Shown one piece after another: positions 6,844 to 12,254 of a stretch of 14,927 nt of DNA; the stretch's first letter is position 1; each line of letters opens with the position of its first letter. This DNA comes from Clostridiales bacterium. GTDB taxonomy: Bacteria; Bacillota; Clostridia; Tissierellales; Sedimentibacteraceae. The DNA is taken from assembly GCA_003487955.1 (NCBI GenBank), contig DNNJ01000341.1, positions 1 to 14,927 of the forward strand, in the 5' to 3' direction. Below the pieces are notes generated by a model that made no database searches, was not told where the DNA came from, and worked only from the letters and a program-made list of their open reading frames with translations. The translations under genes and the position numbers were made by a program.

Positions 6844-7335
6844 ATGAAATATCCTAAACCGACTATTTTTATGTCACATATTCATGAAAATAAAGTATTG
6901 GCATTGATTATCAAAGAGTTAATTGACACGATTTTTGAAAATGCATTAAATATATTTGTTTCATCAGATTCTGAAAGCATTGAGTTAGGCGATGAATGGA
7001 TGATGAATATAAATAACGGATTGAAACAATGTGACATTATGCTTCTCATATGCAGTCCTGAATCAATCTACCGTCCTTGGATTGCATTTGAAGCAGGAGT
7101 TGGATGGTCAAAGGGAATAAAAGTAATTCCATTGTGCTGCTTTGGCTTAACCATCAGCAGTCTGCCCTTGCCTTTCAACCGCTGGCAGGCAGCTAATGCA
7201 AACAGGGAAGACAGTTTAAACCGGCTTATGAAAATCATCGCTAAAGAGTTTGAGCTTAAATACAATGAAGTAAGGTGGAAAGATACTGTTAAAGAATACA
7301 GTTTAATGATTAAAGGTATAGAAGACGGGGCTTAG
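6844..7335 (+). CDS. TIR-like domain protein
   Basis: A 163-residue cytosolic protein consisting essentially of one TIR-like (toll/interleukin-receptor) fold: TIFMSHIHENK at 7-17 (first strand and following loop), NIFVSSDSESIELGDEW at 36-52, CDIMLLICSPESIYRPWIAFEAG at 63-85 and KVIPLCCFGL at 93-102. The SPES...PWxxxE arrangement puts Glu83 at the position of the catalytic glutamate of NAD-cleaving TIRs. Many bacterial TIRs act in anti-phage defence or make nucleotide signals, but activity here is inferred only. ATG 6844 follows GAGGGAGAG (6832-6840); a TTG at 6826 is unlikely. It is the second gene of a unit with the uncharacterised protein upstream. Confidence 0.8.
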   Translation: MKYPKPTIFMSHIHENKVLALIIKELIDTIFENALNIFVSSDSESIELGDEWMMNINNGLKQCDIMLLICSPESIYRPWIAFEAGVGWSKGIKVIPLCCFGLTISSLPLPFNRWQAANANREDSLNRLMKIIAKEFELKYNEVRWKDTVKEYSLMIKGIEDGA

Positions 7336-7395
7336 TATACTGATTATATATAATTATTGGTGCAACTTTATAAAAGAATATTGTATATGAAAAAT

Positions 7396-7441
7396 GGGAT
7401 GATTCACTTGAAAATTAAAAGAATCGTCCCTGAAATTTTTT
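7396..7441 (+). terminator. intrinsic terminator after the TIR-like gene
   Basis: GGGATGATTC (7396-7405) pairs with GAATCGTCCC (7421-7430), one wobble, followed after five bases by a T run (7436-7441). Adjacent AAAAAT/ATTTTT can extend the stem. Confidence 0.75.
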
Positions 7442-7452
7442 GTCGAAAGTGT

Positions 7453-7481
7453 TTGCATATGTTGCTGTATTGTGTTAATAT
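7453..7481 (+). promoter_or_regulatory. sigma-A promoter of the c-di-GMP riboswitch transcript
   Basis: TTGCAT (7453-7458), 17-nt spacer, TAATAT (7476-7481). The predicted start near 7488 leaves the full aptamer in the transcript. Confidence 0.7.
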
Positions 7482-7497
7482 TAAATAAATCAAATAT

Positions 7498-7587
7498 AAC
7501 TTCAACCGATAACGGCAAAGCTAATGAAAGTTAGTGACGCAAAGCTAAGAGGGCCTTTAAAATGGCAGCCAGCTTCCGAAGGAAGTT
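7498..7587 (+). promoter_or_regulatory. c-di-GMP-I (GEMM) riboswitch
   Basis: Core features are in order: GGCAAA (7514-7519), P2 stem CTAAT/GTTAG capped by a GAAA tetraloop (7526-7529), GACGCAAAGC (7536-7545), then GGGCC ... GGCAGCC (7551-7570) forming P3 with the tetraloop receptor. P1 can form between AACTTC (7498-7503) and GAAGTT (7582-7587). The GGCAAA sequence agrees with the canonical c-di-GMP form, though ligand choice is not proven by reading. It precedes a secreted-protein gene and an HD-GYP gene. Confidence 0.92.
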
Positions 7588-7591
7588 TTTT
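7571..7591 (+). terminator. riboswitch expression-platform terminator
   Basis: AGCTTCC (7571-7577) pairs with GGAAGTT (7581-7587) over a GAA loop, followed by T residues to 7591. The 3' arm is shared with riboswitch P1, so ligand-stabilised P1 should block termination (an ON switch). A third exclusive hairpin is possible: GAAGGAA (7578-7584) with TTCCTTC (7595-7601). Confidence 0.72.
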
Positions 7592-7625
7592 ACGTTCCTT
7601 CTTCATGGTTGAAAAGGAGGGTAAG

Positions 7626-8000
7626 ATGAAAAAAAGATTAAAAAAAGCTTTATCTATGGTTTTAATTATGATCTCTATTTTGGCTTTATTTGCACAATCA
7701 GCATTTGCATTCATTGAAGGTTTTTCAGACGAAATTGATAAGGCAAATGAGAAAATTTTAGAAGCAGTAGAGAAAACACAGGAAAAGGCAGCAGAAGAAG
7801 CTCTTAAAGGTAATAAGAGCGAAGAAGAATTTAACGAGTATTTAGACAAGTTAATTGAAAAATTAAAAGACAAGACAGAAAAAACAGCTGAAAAATTAAT
7901 TGAAAAAGCTGCTAAAGAAGGCGTTACAATTGAAAAGACATACAAAGTATTTATTATTTACGACAGAGAAGTAGAGATAGACCCTTTTTACGCACATTAA
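7626..8000 (+). CDS. small secreted, Lys/Glu-rich helical protein under c-di-GMP control
   Basis: A 124-residue protein, family not recognised. Residues 1-28 form a classical Sec signal peptide: basic start (MKKRLKK), hydrophobic core, and AFA before a likely cleavage after Ala28. The mature part is about 96 residues, nearly all charged amphipathic helix (about 33-100, with repeated EK-type heptad-like patterns such as EKTAEKLIEKAAKEG), then a short beta-like end, KVFIIYDREVEIDP. No Cys, no LPxTG anchor and no transmembrane tail, so it is predicted to be released or bound to wall or partner proteins. AAAGGAGG at 7613-7620 fixes ATG 7626; the upstream in-frame ATG at 7524 lies inside the riboswitch and is not credible. 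Confidence 0.88.
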   Translation: MKKRLKKALSMVLIMISILALFAQSAFAFIEGFSDEIDKANEKILEAVEKTQEKAAEEALKGNKSEEEFNEYLDKLIEKLKDKTEKTAEKLIEKAAKEGVTIEKTYKVFIIYDREVEIDPFYAH

Positions 8001-8005
8001 TTAAA

Positions 8006-8033
8006 ATCGGGAATGCAAATTTGCATTCCCGAT
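8006..8033. repeat. perfect 28-bp palindrome between secreted-protein and HD-GYP genes
   Basis: ATCGGGAATGCAAA and its exact reverse complement abut with no spacer, 14 bp each. On the plus strand it is followed by ATATATTAAAA rather than a T run; on the minus strand by TTTTAATTAA. It may attenuate, stabilise mRNA or bind protein; it is not a clear plus-strand terminator. Confidence 0.8.
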
Positions 8034-8090
8034 ATATTAAAAGGTTAACTATTTTGAGATACTGTGATAACCGATATGGGAGCAGAAAAT

Positions 8091-8993
8091 ATGGACGGAT
8101 TATTTATTTGTAAGGACAAAAAATACATAGATCAAGTTATAGGCACTTCAACTTTAAGTTTGCTTGCCAAAAAGGATAATTTTGAAGTTATGCTGTATGA
8201 AATAAAGGCTGACCGGCCTAACAGCATCACTCCCGGCGATTTCCCGGATTTAATGGAGTTTTATTATATTGCAGAGGGAGCTATTGAAATTGAAGACGGC
8301 AGCACTTTAGTAAAGCTCGAAAAGGGAGATTATTTTTATGTCAGCAACATCAAAGAAACAGTGCCTGTAAAAACTATAGAAGATACCAAGATGTTATATA
8401 TTTCTTCCCAACCGGTTTACAATCTTTTATATACATATTCTGGAGAGCTTCGAAGTCTTTTGGATAAATCTGAACAAAAAGACTTATATACTCATAATCA
8501 CAGCAACCGCGTACAGGTTTTATCCGTTAAAATTGTTCATAAACTTGGTCTTTCAAGTGAAATGAATTATAATATCGCCCTGGCATCATTGTTTCATGAT
8601 ATCGGGAAGTTTTTTATTCCTGATGAAATACTTAATAAGCCGACAAGATTAAGCGATGAGGAATTTAATTATATAAAAATGCACAGTACGTACAGCTCTG
8701 AGCTTCTTAAGGGGAAGTTTATCGATGACATTGCTCATATTGTAGAGGAGCACCACGAAAGACTTGACGGTTCCGGATACCCCAAAGGTTTAAAGGGAAA
8801 TCAAATACGAATTGAAGCAAGAATTATTGGCGTGGCGGATTCATATGATGCCATGACTACAGACAGAGCTTATCGCAGTGCAATGACTCCAAAAGAAGCC
8901 ATTGAGGAATTAAAATCTTTGGCAGGTAAGACTTATGACAAAGATGTGGTTTTTGCCTTGGAGAAAGTATTAATTGATGAAGGGGCATTATAA
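8091..8993 (+). CDS. cupin plus HD-GYP protein, probable c-di-GMP phosphodiesterase
   Basis: A 300-residue protein. Residues about 30-108 form a small cupin-like barrel (DLMEFYYIAEGAIEIEDG, then KLEKGDYFYV) lacking the usual metal histidines, so likely a sensory domain. Residues about 130-300 are an HD-GYP domain: H135/H137 in YTHNHSNR, HDIGK (169-173), HHERLDGSGYPKGL (221-234) with the GYP signature, and GVADSYDAMTTDRAYR (247-262). All usual metal-binding positions look intact. HD-GYP proteins hydrolyse c-di-GMP to pGpG or GMP. ATG 8091 is chosen for GGGAG at 8078-8082; GTG 8064 and ATG 8076 lack ribosome sites. No clear promoter was seen in the 90-bp gap, so it may be read from the riboswitch promoter. 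Confidence 0.9.
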   Translation: MDGLFICKDKKYIDQVIGTSTLSLLAKKDNFEVMLYEIKADRPNSITPGDFPDLMEFYYIAEGAIEIEDGSTLVKLEKGDYFYVSNIKETVPVKTIEDTKMLYISSQPVYNLLYTYSGELRSLLDKSEQKDLYTHNHSNRVQVLSVKIVHKLGLSSEMNYNIALASLFHDIGKFFIPDEILNKPTRLSDEEFNYIKMHSTYSSELLKGKFIDDIAHIVEEHHERLDGSGYPKGLKGNQIRIEARIIGVADSYDAMTTDRAYRSAMTPKEAIEELKSLAGKTYDKDVVFALEKVLIDEGAL

Positions 8994-9032
8994 CAGCATC
9001 AGTCTAAGGGTCTTAGACTGATGCTGTTTTTT
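8992..9032 (+). terminator. intrinsic terminator after the HD-GYP gene
   Basis: AACAGCATCAGTCTAAG pairs perfectly with its reverse complement over a 3-nt loop (8992-9028), followed by T residues. It begins inside the HD-GYP stop codon. Confidence 0.93.
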
Positions 9033-9041
9033 CATAGTTAC

Positions 9042-9338
9042 CTAAGGGCGACGCCAGCAGTGGTTTTCTTCTTCTTCTTGAGCATCTTCCAATAATTCAA
9101 GCAGACACTCAAATACACATTCGCAGTCGCATCTTCTTTGAGTACCGCCACCGGGACTTACAGAGTTACGATGGCAGCAGTGATTATTATCATTATTATT
9201 TACTGCATCTTCCAGTAATTCAAACAAGCATTCAAATACACATTCACATCTTCTTAAAGTACCGCCGTTTGGACTTACTTGGTTATTTTCGCATTTACGG
9301 CCGAAGTCGCCGCCAACATTATTATTTCTACAGCTCAT
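9042..9338 (-). CDS. Cys-rich small protein with internal duplication
   Basis: A 98-residue protein, family not recognised. It contains two copies of SP(N/G)GGT(L/Q)RRC-(DC)EC-VFECL(F/L)ELLEDA followed by an Asn/Asp- or Glu-rich run and H-C-(C/W). Ten or more Cys residues are arranged in CxC, VFEC and CC clusters, suggesting metal binding or disulfide cross-linking, as in spore-coat or appendage proteins; this is inference. No signal peptide. On the minus strand AAAAGGTG precedes ATG 9338; a TATAAT (9379-9384) lies upstream without a convincing -35. Both halves are intact and in frame. It converges with the HD-GYP gene. Confidence 0.72.
   Translation of the reverse strand: MSCRNNNVGGDFGRKCENNQVSPNGGTLRRCECVFECLFELLEDAVNNNDNNHCCHRNSVSPGGGTQRRCDCECVFECLLELLEDAQEEEENHCWRRP
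9049..9278. repeat. in-gene duplication, two ~110-bp units
   Basis: Unit 1 (9049-9161) and unit 2 (9169-9278) are clearly related at DNA level, sharing e.g. GGCAGCAGTG-type starts, AATTCAA(G/A)CA, CACTCAAATACACATTC-like blocks and GGACTTAC ends; they differ by one codon (extra Asp-Cys/Glu-Cys pair). Preserved DNA identity indicates a fairly recent duplication. Confidence 0.82.
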
Positions 9339-9434
9339 AAAAACACCTTTTCATATATAATTTAGGGTCAAGCCCAATATTATACTATTCTTTTTATGAA
9401 AAAGTGTGATAACTTGTCTGCGTGATTTTCTGCA

Positions 9435-9719
9435 TTATTTTCTGGCCATGGGGTCTGTTAATATTTCGTAGCCTCCTGTTGCAGCCACCGTTATTAATAT
9501 GGCATTTATAATTGTCATTACAATGCCTTGTGCGTTTCCTCCCTGGCGTGCAAATAAAAATGTAAGTATTAATGCAATTATAAAGCTGTAAACTCTTACA
9601 TATGAATCACCGAATTTCTTTTTTACAAGAAATTTGGTGAATTGTACTATCAGCATTGTGGTTGCAGTAAGACCTGCAAAGGTAGTCAGAATATCCAAAG
9701 TCATGAAATCATTAAACAT
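9435..9719 (-). CDS. small holin-like membrane protein
   Basis: A 94-residue protein with three hydrophobic segments (about 8-31, 43-57 and 65-83), separated by a basic stretch KFLVKKKFGDSYVR and a short RQGGNAQG loop, ending in EILTDPMARK. Size and topology resemble phage-type holins, but no phage genes are near and the function is not shown. GAGGTGG precedes ATG 9719; an in-frame ATG at 9737 lies upstream of that ribosome site and is unlikely. A sigma-E-like promoter is upstream, hinting at expression in the mother cell during sporulation. Confidence 0.7.
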   Translation of the reverse strand: MFNDFMTLDILTTFAGLTATTMLIVQFTKFLVKKKFGDSYVRVYSFIIALILTFLFARQGGNAQGIVMTIINAILITVAATGGYEILTDPMARK

Positions 9720-9746
9720 ATATCCACCTCTTTTCATTTTTAGTAG

Positions 9747-9774
9747 ATTATATGCATCATTATCAAGAATATGA
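9747..9774 (-). promoter_or_regulatory. sigma-E-like promoter of the holin-like gene
   Basis: Minus strand TCATATT (9768-9774), 13-nt spacer, CATATAAT (9747-9754). Both hexamer-like blocks are identical to those upstream of yabP, but the spacer is one shorter than usual for sigma-E. The contained TATAAT could also serve sigma-A. Confidence 0.5.
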
Positions 9775-9799
9775 AAGGACGGAGGGGCTGACTCTGAAA

Positions 9800-9849
9800 A
9801 ATAGGGTTAGGGCTTCTCACAGTCTCCCTGCACAATAGGGTTAGGGCTT
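9800..9849. repeat. 16-bp direct repeat AATAGGGTTAGGGCTT, two copies
   Basis: Exact copies at 9800-9815 and 9834-9849, 34 bp apart. The second covers the stop codon (9841-9843) and last two codons of the EamA transporter gene on the minus strand. Confidence 0.85.
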
Positions 9850-10737
9850 ATTTATGTTCTCCGTCTGGGAAATGAGCATTCCTGCAAGCATTAGGGCGCA
9901 TCCAAAGTATCCTCTTAAAGGCATTGTCTCTTGCAAAAGCAGTATTCCTCCTATTGCTGCAAATACAGCTTCCATGCTTAAGGCAATGGCTGCATGAGAG
10001 GGGTTGGCATATTTTTGACCTACAGCCTGCAATGTGTATGCAACACCTGCCGACATTATACCTCCGTACAATAACGGAACGATGGCATCGATAATTGCGC
10101 TCATATTTACATCTTCAAAAATAAAGGCAGTTATCAAACTTAAAACTGAGCATGTAGCAAATTGAGCACTGGATAGTTTTATTGCATCCACTTTCTTAAC
10201 GAATCTATCTATTACTTGAATGTGAGCTGCCCAGAAAAATGCTCCTATAATTTGAAGAAAGTCACCGAATTCAATGGTAAAGCCTTCGTTAATACTCAAG
10301 AAATAAAGTCCTGCGGCTGCTGTTAAGGCACCGCTCCAAGTAGTGGAACGGGTTTTTTGTTTTAAAAATATTCCTAATATAGGCACTAATACTATGTATA
10401 AACTTGTAATAAATCCCGCTTTTGCTGCAGTGGTATAAATAAGTCCAACTTGTTGAAGAGATGCTGCAATGTACAATATGCTTCCTGCAATAATTCCTGA
10501 TTTTATAGTTGTTTTAATGTCTGCATCTACTCTTTCGGGGGAATTTTCCAATTTTGAGCTTTTGCCAAAAAAATAAATTACCGGCAGCAGTGATATACTT
10601 CCCATGGCAAATCTTATGCCGTTAAAAGTAAATGCTCCTAAATAATCCATACCTACACGTTGTGCAACAAATGCAAATCCCCAAATAGCTGCTGTCAGCA
10701 GCAAAATAAATACTGCCTTGATTTCTTTTGATATCAT
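9841..10737 (-). CDS. EamA/DMT-family transporter
   Basis: A 298-residue inner-membrane protein with about ten hydrophobic segments in two EamA repeats of five. N-terminal AAIWGFAFVAQRVGMDYLGAFTFNGIRFA is a typical first EamA repeat; SHAAIALSMEAVFAAIGGILLLQETMPLRGYFGCALMLAGML closes the second repeat. Family members export amino acids, cofactors or metabolites; the substrate is unknown. Minus-strand AGGGGGAA precedes ATG 10737. The final codons (Lys-Pro-stop) lie in a direct repeat. A possible promoter, TTGCTT/TTATTA with 17-nt spacing, is weak. Confidence 0.9.
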   Translation of the reverse strand: MISKEIKAVFILLLTAAIWGFAFVAQRVGMDYLGAFTFNGIRFAMGSISLLPVIYFFGKSSKLENSPERVDADIKTTIKSGIIAGSILYIAASLQQVGLIYTTAAKAGFITSLYIVLVPILGIFLKQKTRSTTWSGALTAAAGLYFLSINEGFTIEFGDFLQIIGAFFWAAHIQVIDRFVKKVDAIKLSSAQFATCSVLSLITAFIFEDVNMSAIIDAIVPLLYGGIMSAGVAYTLQAVGQKYANPSHAAIALSMEAVFAAIGGILLLQETMPLRGYFGCALMLAGMLISQTENINKP

Positions 10738-10792
10738 AATAATTCCCCCTTACTCAGTAATAACAATATATTAACACAAAAAGCAAATTATT

Positions 10793-10835
10793 GGAATAGT
10801 AATTTTACCATAACAGGCGGCTCCCTTATTATTCC
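10793..10835 (-). repeat. inverted repeat in the sigma gene-EamA gap
   Basis: GGAATAGTAA (10793-10802) pairs with TTATTATTCC (10826-10835), one wobble, around 23 bp. On the minus strand it follows the sigma factor gene, with T-rich sequence some bases after, so it may act as a weak terminator. Confidence 0.5.
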
Positions 10836-10871
10836 GTAACTGTTCACTTTATGGCATAAATGAACAGTAAC
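10836..10871. repeat. inverted repeat spanning the sigma factor stop codon
   Basis: GTAACTGTTCA (10836-10846) and TGAACAGTAAC (10861-10871) match at 10 of 11 pairs, with further TTTAT/ATAAA pairing inside. The sigma gene stop codon (10849-10851) is in the hairpin. Confidence 0.65.
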
Positions 10872-11412
10872 TTCTTAGTTTTTTTACAGCATTGCTTTTC
10901 ATATTTATAACCTGCCGATATTTTAAATTTAATTTATCCGAAATTTCTTGTATTGAAGCTTCTTGATAGTAAAACAAGTTTAAAACTGTCTGCTCTTTTT
11001 CAGACAATTCATTCATGCATTTATACAGTTCATCTTTCTCTTCTTTCAGTATTACCATTGATATTTGATCTTGTCTATTACTTTTTAATTCCTTTCCCGT
11101 GGAGTTTAAATATTCAATACTTAATGTGCTTTTTTTAATGCTTTTCTTATAATAGTTTTTATAGAAATAATGCAGTCTTATTTTAACGTATTGAAGAAAA
11201 TGAACATTTTTTTTTACATCATAATCTTTCAATGACCTAAGAATTATAATATATCCTTCATGCAGCAAATCCTCCGCAAGAGGATTGGAAGGTTTATAAT
11301 ATTTATAAATATTTTTATAAATGAGCGGGTTTAGTCTTTTAAGCAACATTTCCTGATAAATCTTGTCCCCTTTTAGGGATTCCTGAATAATATAGTTAAT
11401 GTCAGAGTTCAT
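10849..11412 (-). CDS. small sigma-70-family RNA polymerase sigma factor
   Basis: A 187-residue sigma factor with only regions 2 and 4. Region 2 is at about 25-90 (LLKRLNPLIYKNIYKYYK, then LAEDLLHEGYIIILRSLKDYD, the -10 recognition area). Region 4 is at about 135-182 (LSEKEQTVLNLFYYQEASIQEISDKLNLKYRQVINMKSNAVKKLR, a helix-turn-helix). It directs polymerase to special promoters. The size fits ECF or the small clostridial TcdR-like/SigH-like groups; I cannot place it firmly. ATG 11412 is chosen because AAGGGTG on the minus strand sits at good spacing; upstream in-frame starts lack sites. A TATAAT (11432-11437) lies just upstream. It is divergent from the ComK-like gene. No anti-sigma gene is adjacent. 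Confidence 0.87.
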   Translation of the reverse strand: MNSDINYIIQESLKGDKIYQEMLLKRLNPLIYKNIYKYYKPSNPLAEDLLHEGYIIILRSLKDYDVKKNVHFLQYVKIRLHYFYKNYYKKSIKKSTLSIEYLNSTGKELKSNRQDQISMVILKEEKDELYKCMNELSEKEQTVLNLFYYQEASIQEISDKLNLKYRQVINMKSNAVKKLRSYCSFMP

Positions 11413-11465
11413 TTTCATCACCCTTGTATTTATTATACTTGCTGAATGAAACAATGCATAAATGG

Positions 11466-11503
11466 CAATGACCAAATACAGTCATTGGAATTGAGCAAAT
11501 TCC
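11466..11503. promoter_or_regulatory. two adjacent inverted repeats in the sigma/comK divergent region
   Basis: CAATGAC (11466-11472) and GTCATTG (11481-11487) form a 7-bp dyad with 8-bp spacer; GGAATT (11487-11492) and AATTCC (11498-11503) form another. They lie in the 147-bp shared promoter region and are candidate regulator binding sites. No standard ComK box (AAAA-N5-TTTT) was found. Confidence 0.5.
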
Positions 11504-11559
11504 GAAAAGCTGAAATGTTAAAAGCTCAATCAAATTTTATTTAAAGGAAATGAAAATAT

Positions 11560-12027
11560 ATGAAAAATAATATAAAATTCAACGAAATAGAAGCAATGCT
11601 GCCCGTCTACGTGAAAGATAAAGGAAACTGCACGGAAATCATAACAAAAGAGGCATCTTTTATAAAAATTGCAACAATTGAAACATGTACAAAAAAATTA
11701 GCAGACTATTATAATATAAGCCTATATCACAATCGTATAAATTATGGACAAGAGTTGGGAATTACCAATAAGGTCCCATTGGTCGTAAATGAGAATCTTA
11801 TTTATATCTACATTAATGTACGAGAACCTATGTTTGCTCACGATGCTGCCTACGGATTATTTGATGTAAATTCTATAGAAAATGTATATGATGATGAAGG
11901 CAAGGCGGTAATTGAAATGAAGTCCGGGAAAATGGTTAAAACGAGACAAAGTGTTAAATCTTTGAAAAAAGGTATGCTTAATGCAAGAATTGCCAAAGAT
12001 ATTTACAAAGAAAAACACAATAAATGA
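11560..12027 (+). CDS. ComK-like competence transcription factor
   Basis: A 155-residue cytosolic protein that reads as ComK family, the regulator that switches on DNA-uptake genes in Bacillus. Family pattern: CTEIITKEASFIK (24-36), TCTKKLADYYNISLYHNRIN (42-61, with Cys and a Tyr-rich stretch), VPLVVNENLIYIYINV (72-87, the PI-V...I-FP-like block), HDAAYGLFDVNSIENVY (94-110) and VIEMKSGKMVKTRQSVKSLKKGMLNAR (117-143, matching the ComK F-NG...S...Q-R ending). It is shorter than B. subtilis ComK (about 190) and lacks its C-terminal tail. AAAGGAA (11543-11549) precedes ATG 11560. It is paired divergently with a small sigma factor, which suggests linked regulation. Confidence 0.78.
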   Translation: MKNNIKFNEIEAMLPVYVKDKGNCTEIITKEASFIKIATIETCTKKLADYYNISLYHNRINYGQELGITNKVPLVVNENLIYIYINVREPMFAHDAAYGLFDVNSIENVYDDEGKAVIEMKSGKMVKTRQSVKSLKKGMLNARIAKDIYKEKHNK

Positions 12028-12033
12028 GATGCG

Positions 12034-12160
12034 AAAAATAATAAAAATACTAAGTGACAAGGGGACGGGGGAAGTGTTATCAAATGTCCAGCGAGAACCG
12101 TCCCCTATGGGTGTCCCCTATGGGTGTCCCCTATGGTGAGCGGGTATTTTTATTATTTTT
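12034..12160. repeat. 17-bp perfect inverted repeat enclosing a GGGGACGG element
   Basis: AAAAATAATAAAAATAC (12034-12050) and its exact reverse complement (12144-12160) enclose 93 bp holding GTGACAAGGGGACGGGGG (12054-12071), CCGTCCCC (12098-12105, pairing with 12061-12068) and a 13-bp tandem repeat. The AT arms begin 7 bp after the comK-like stop and end in a T run, so the outer hairpin could be the terminator of that gene into whose loop the GC-rich element entered. Confidence 0.82.
12100..12136. repeat. 13-bp tandem repeat GTGTCCCCTATGG
   Basis: Two exact copies (12111-12123 and 12124-12136) preceded by an 11-bp partial copy (12100-12110). Confidence 0.88.
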
Positions 12161-12205
12161 AATTGCTGTGCCCGGGATGACTGCTAAGCTGCAATGACTA
12201 TGATG

Positions 12206-12234
12206 TCATATTTAAAATCCGTTGGACATATAAT
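12206..12234 (+). promoter_or_regulatory. sigma-E-like promoter of yabP-yabQ
   Basis: TCATATT (12206-12212), 14-nt spacer, CATATAAT (12227-12234), against the sigma-E consensus kmATATT-N14/15-CATACAmT with a single mismatch. In Bacillus yabP and yabQ are mother-cell sigma-E genes, so sequence and context agree. Confidence 0.78.
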
Positions 12235-12254
12235 ATTTTGAGGGGGGAATGTTC

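Noticed and set aside
6844..7335. Thoeris or CBASS defence system
   Set aside because: No ThsA-like, SLOG, cyclase or SAVED partner is adjacent; only a TIR-like domain can be supported.
7524..7625. Upstream ATG extending the secreted protein by 34 residues
   Set aside because: This stretch is the c-di-GMP aptamer and its terminator; the ATG at 7626 has a strong ribosome site and begins a proper signal peptide.
9435..9719. Prophage remnant
   Set aside because: Only one holin-like protein; no endolysin, structural, integrase or attachment-site signals nearby.
9800..9849. Telomere-like GGGTTAGGG
   Set aside because: Only two copies in a 16-bp direct repeat inside a bacterial gene end; the resemblance is accidental.
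11504..11559. ComK autoregulatory box upstream of the ComK-like gene
   Set aside because: A-rich and T-rich runs are present, but no AAAA-N5-TTTT pair at the needed spacing.
12100..12136. CRISPR array
   Set aside because: Units are 13 bp and directly adjacent with no spacers; no cas genes.
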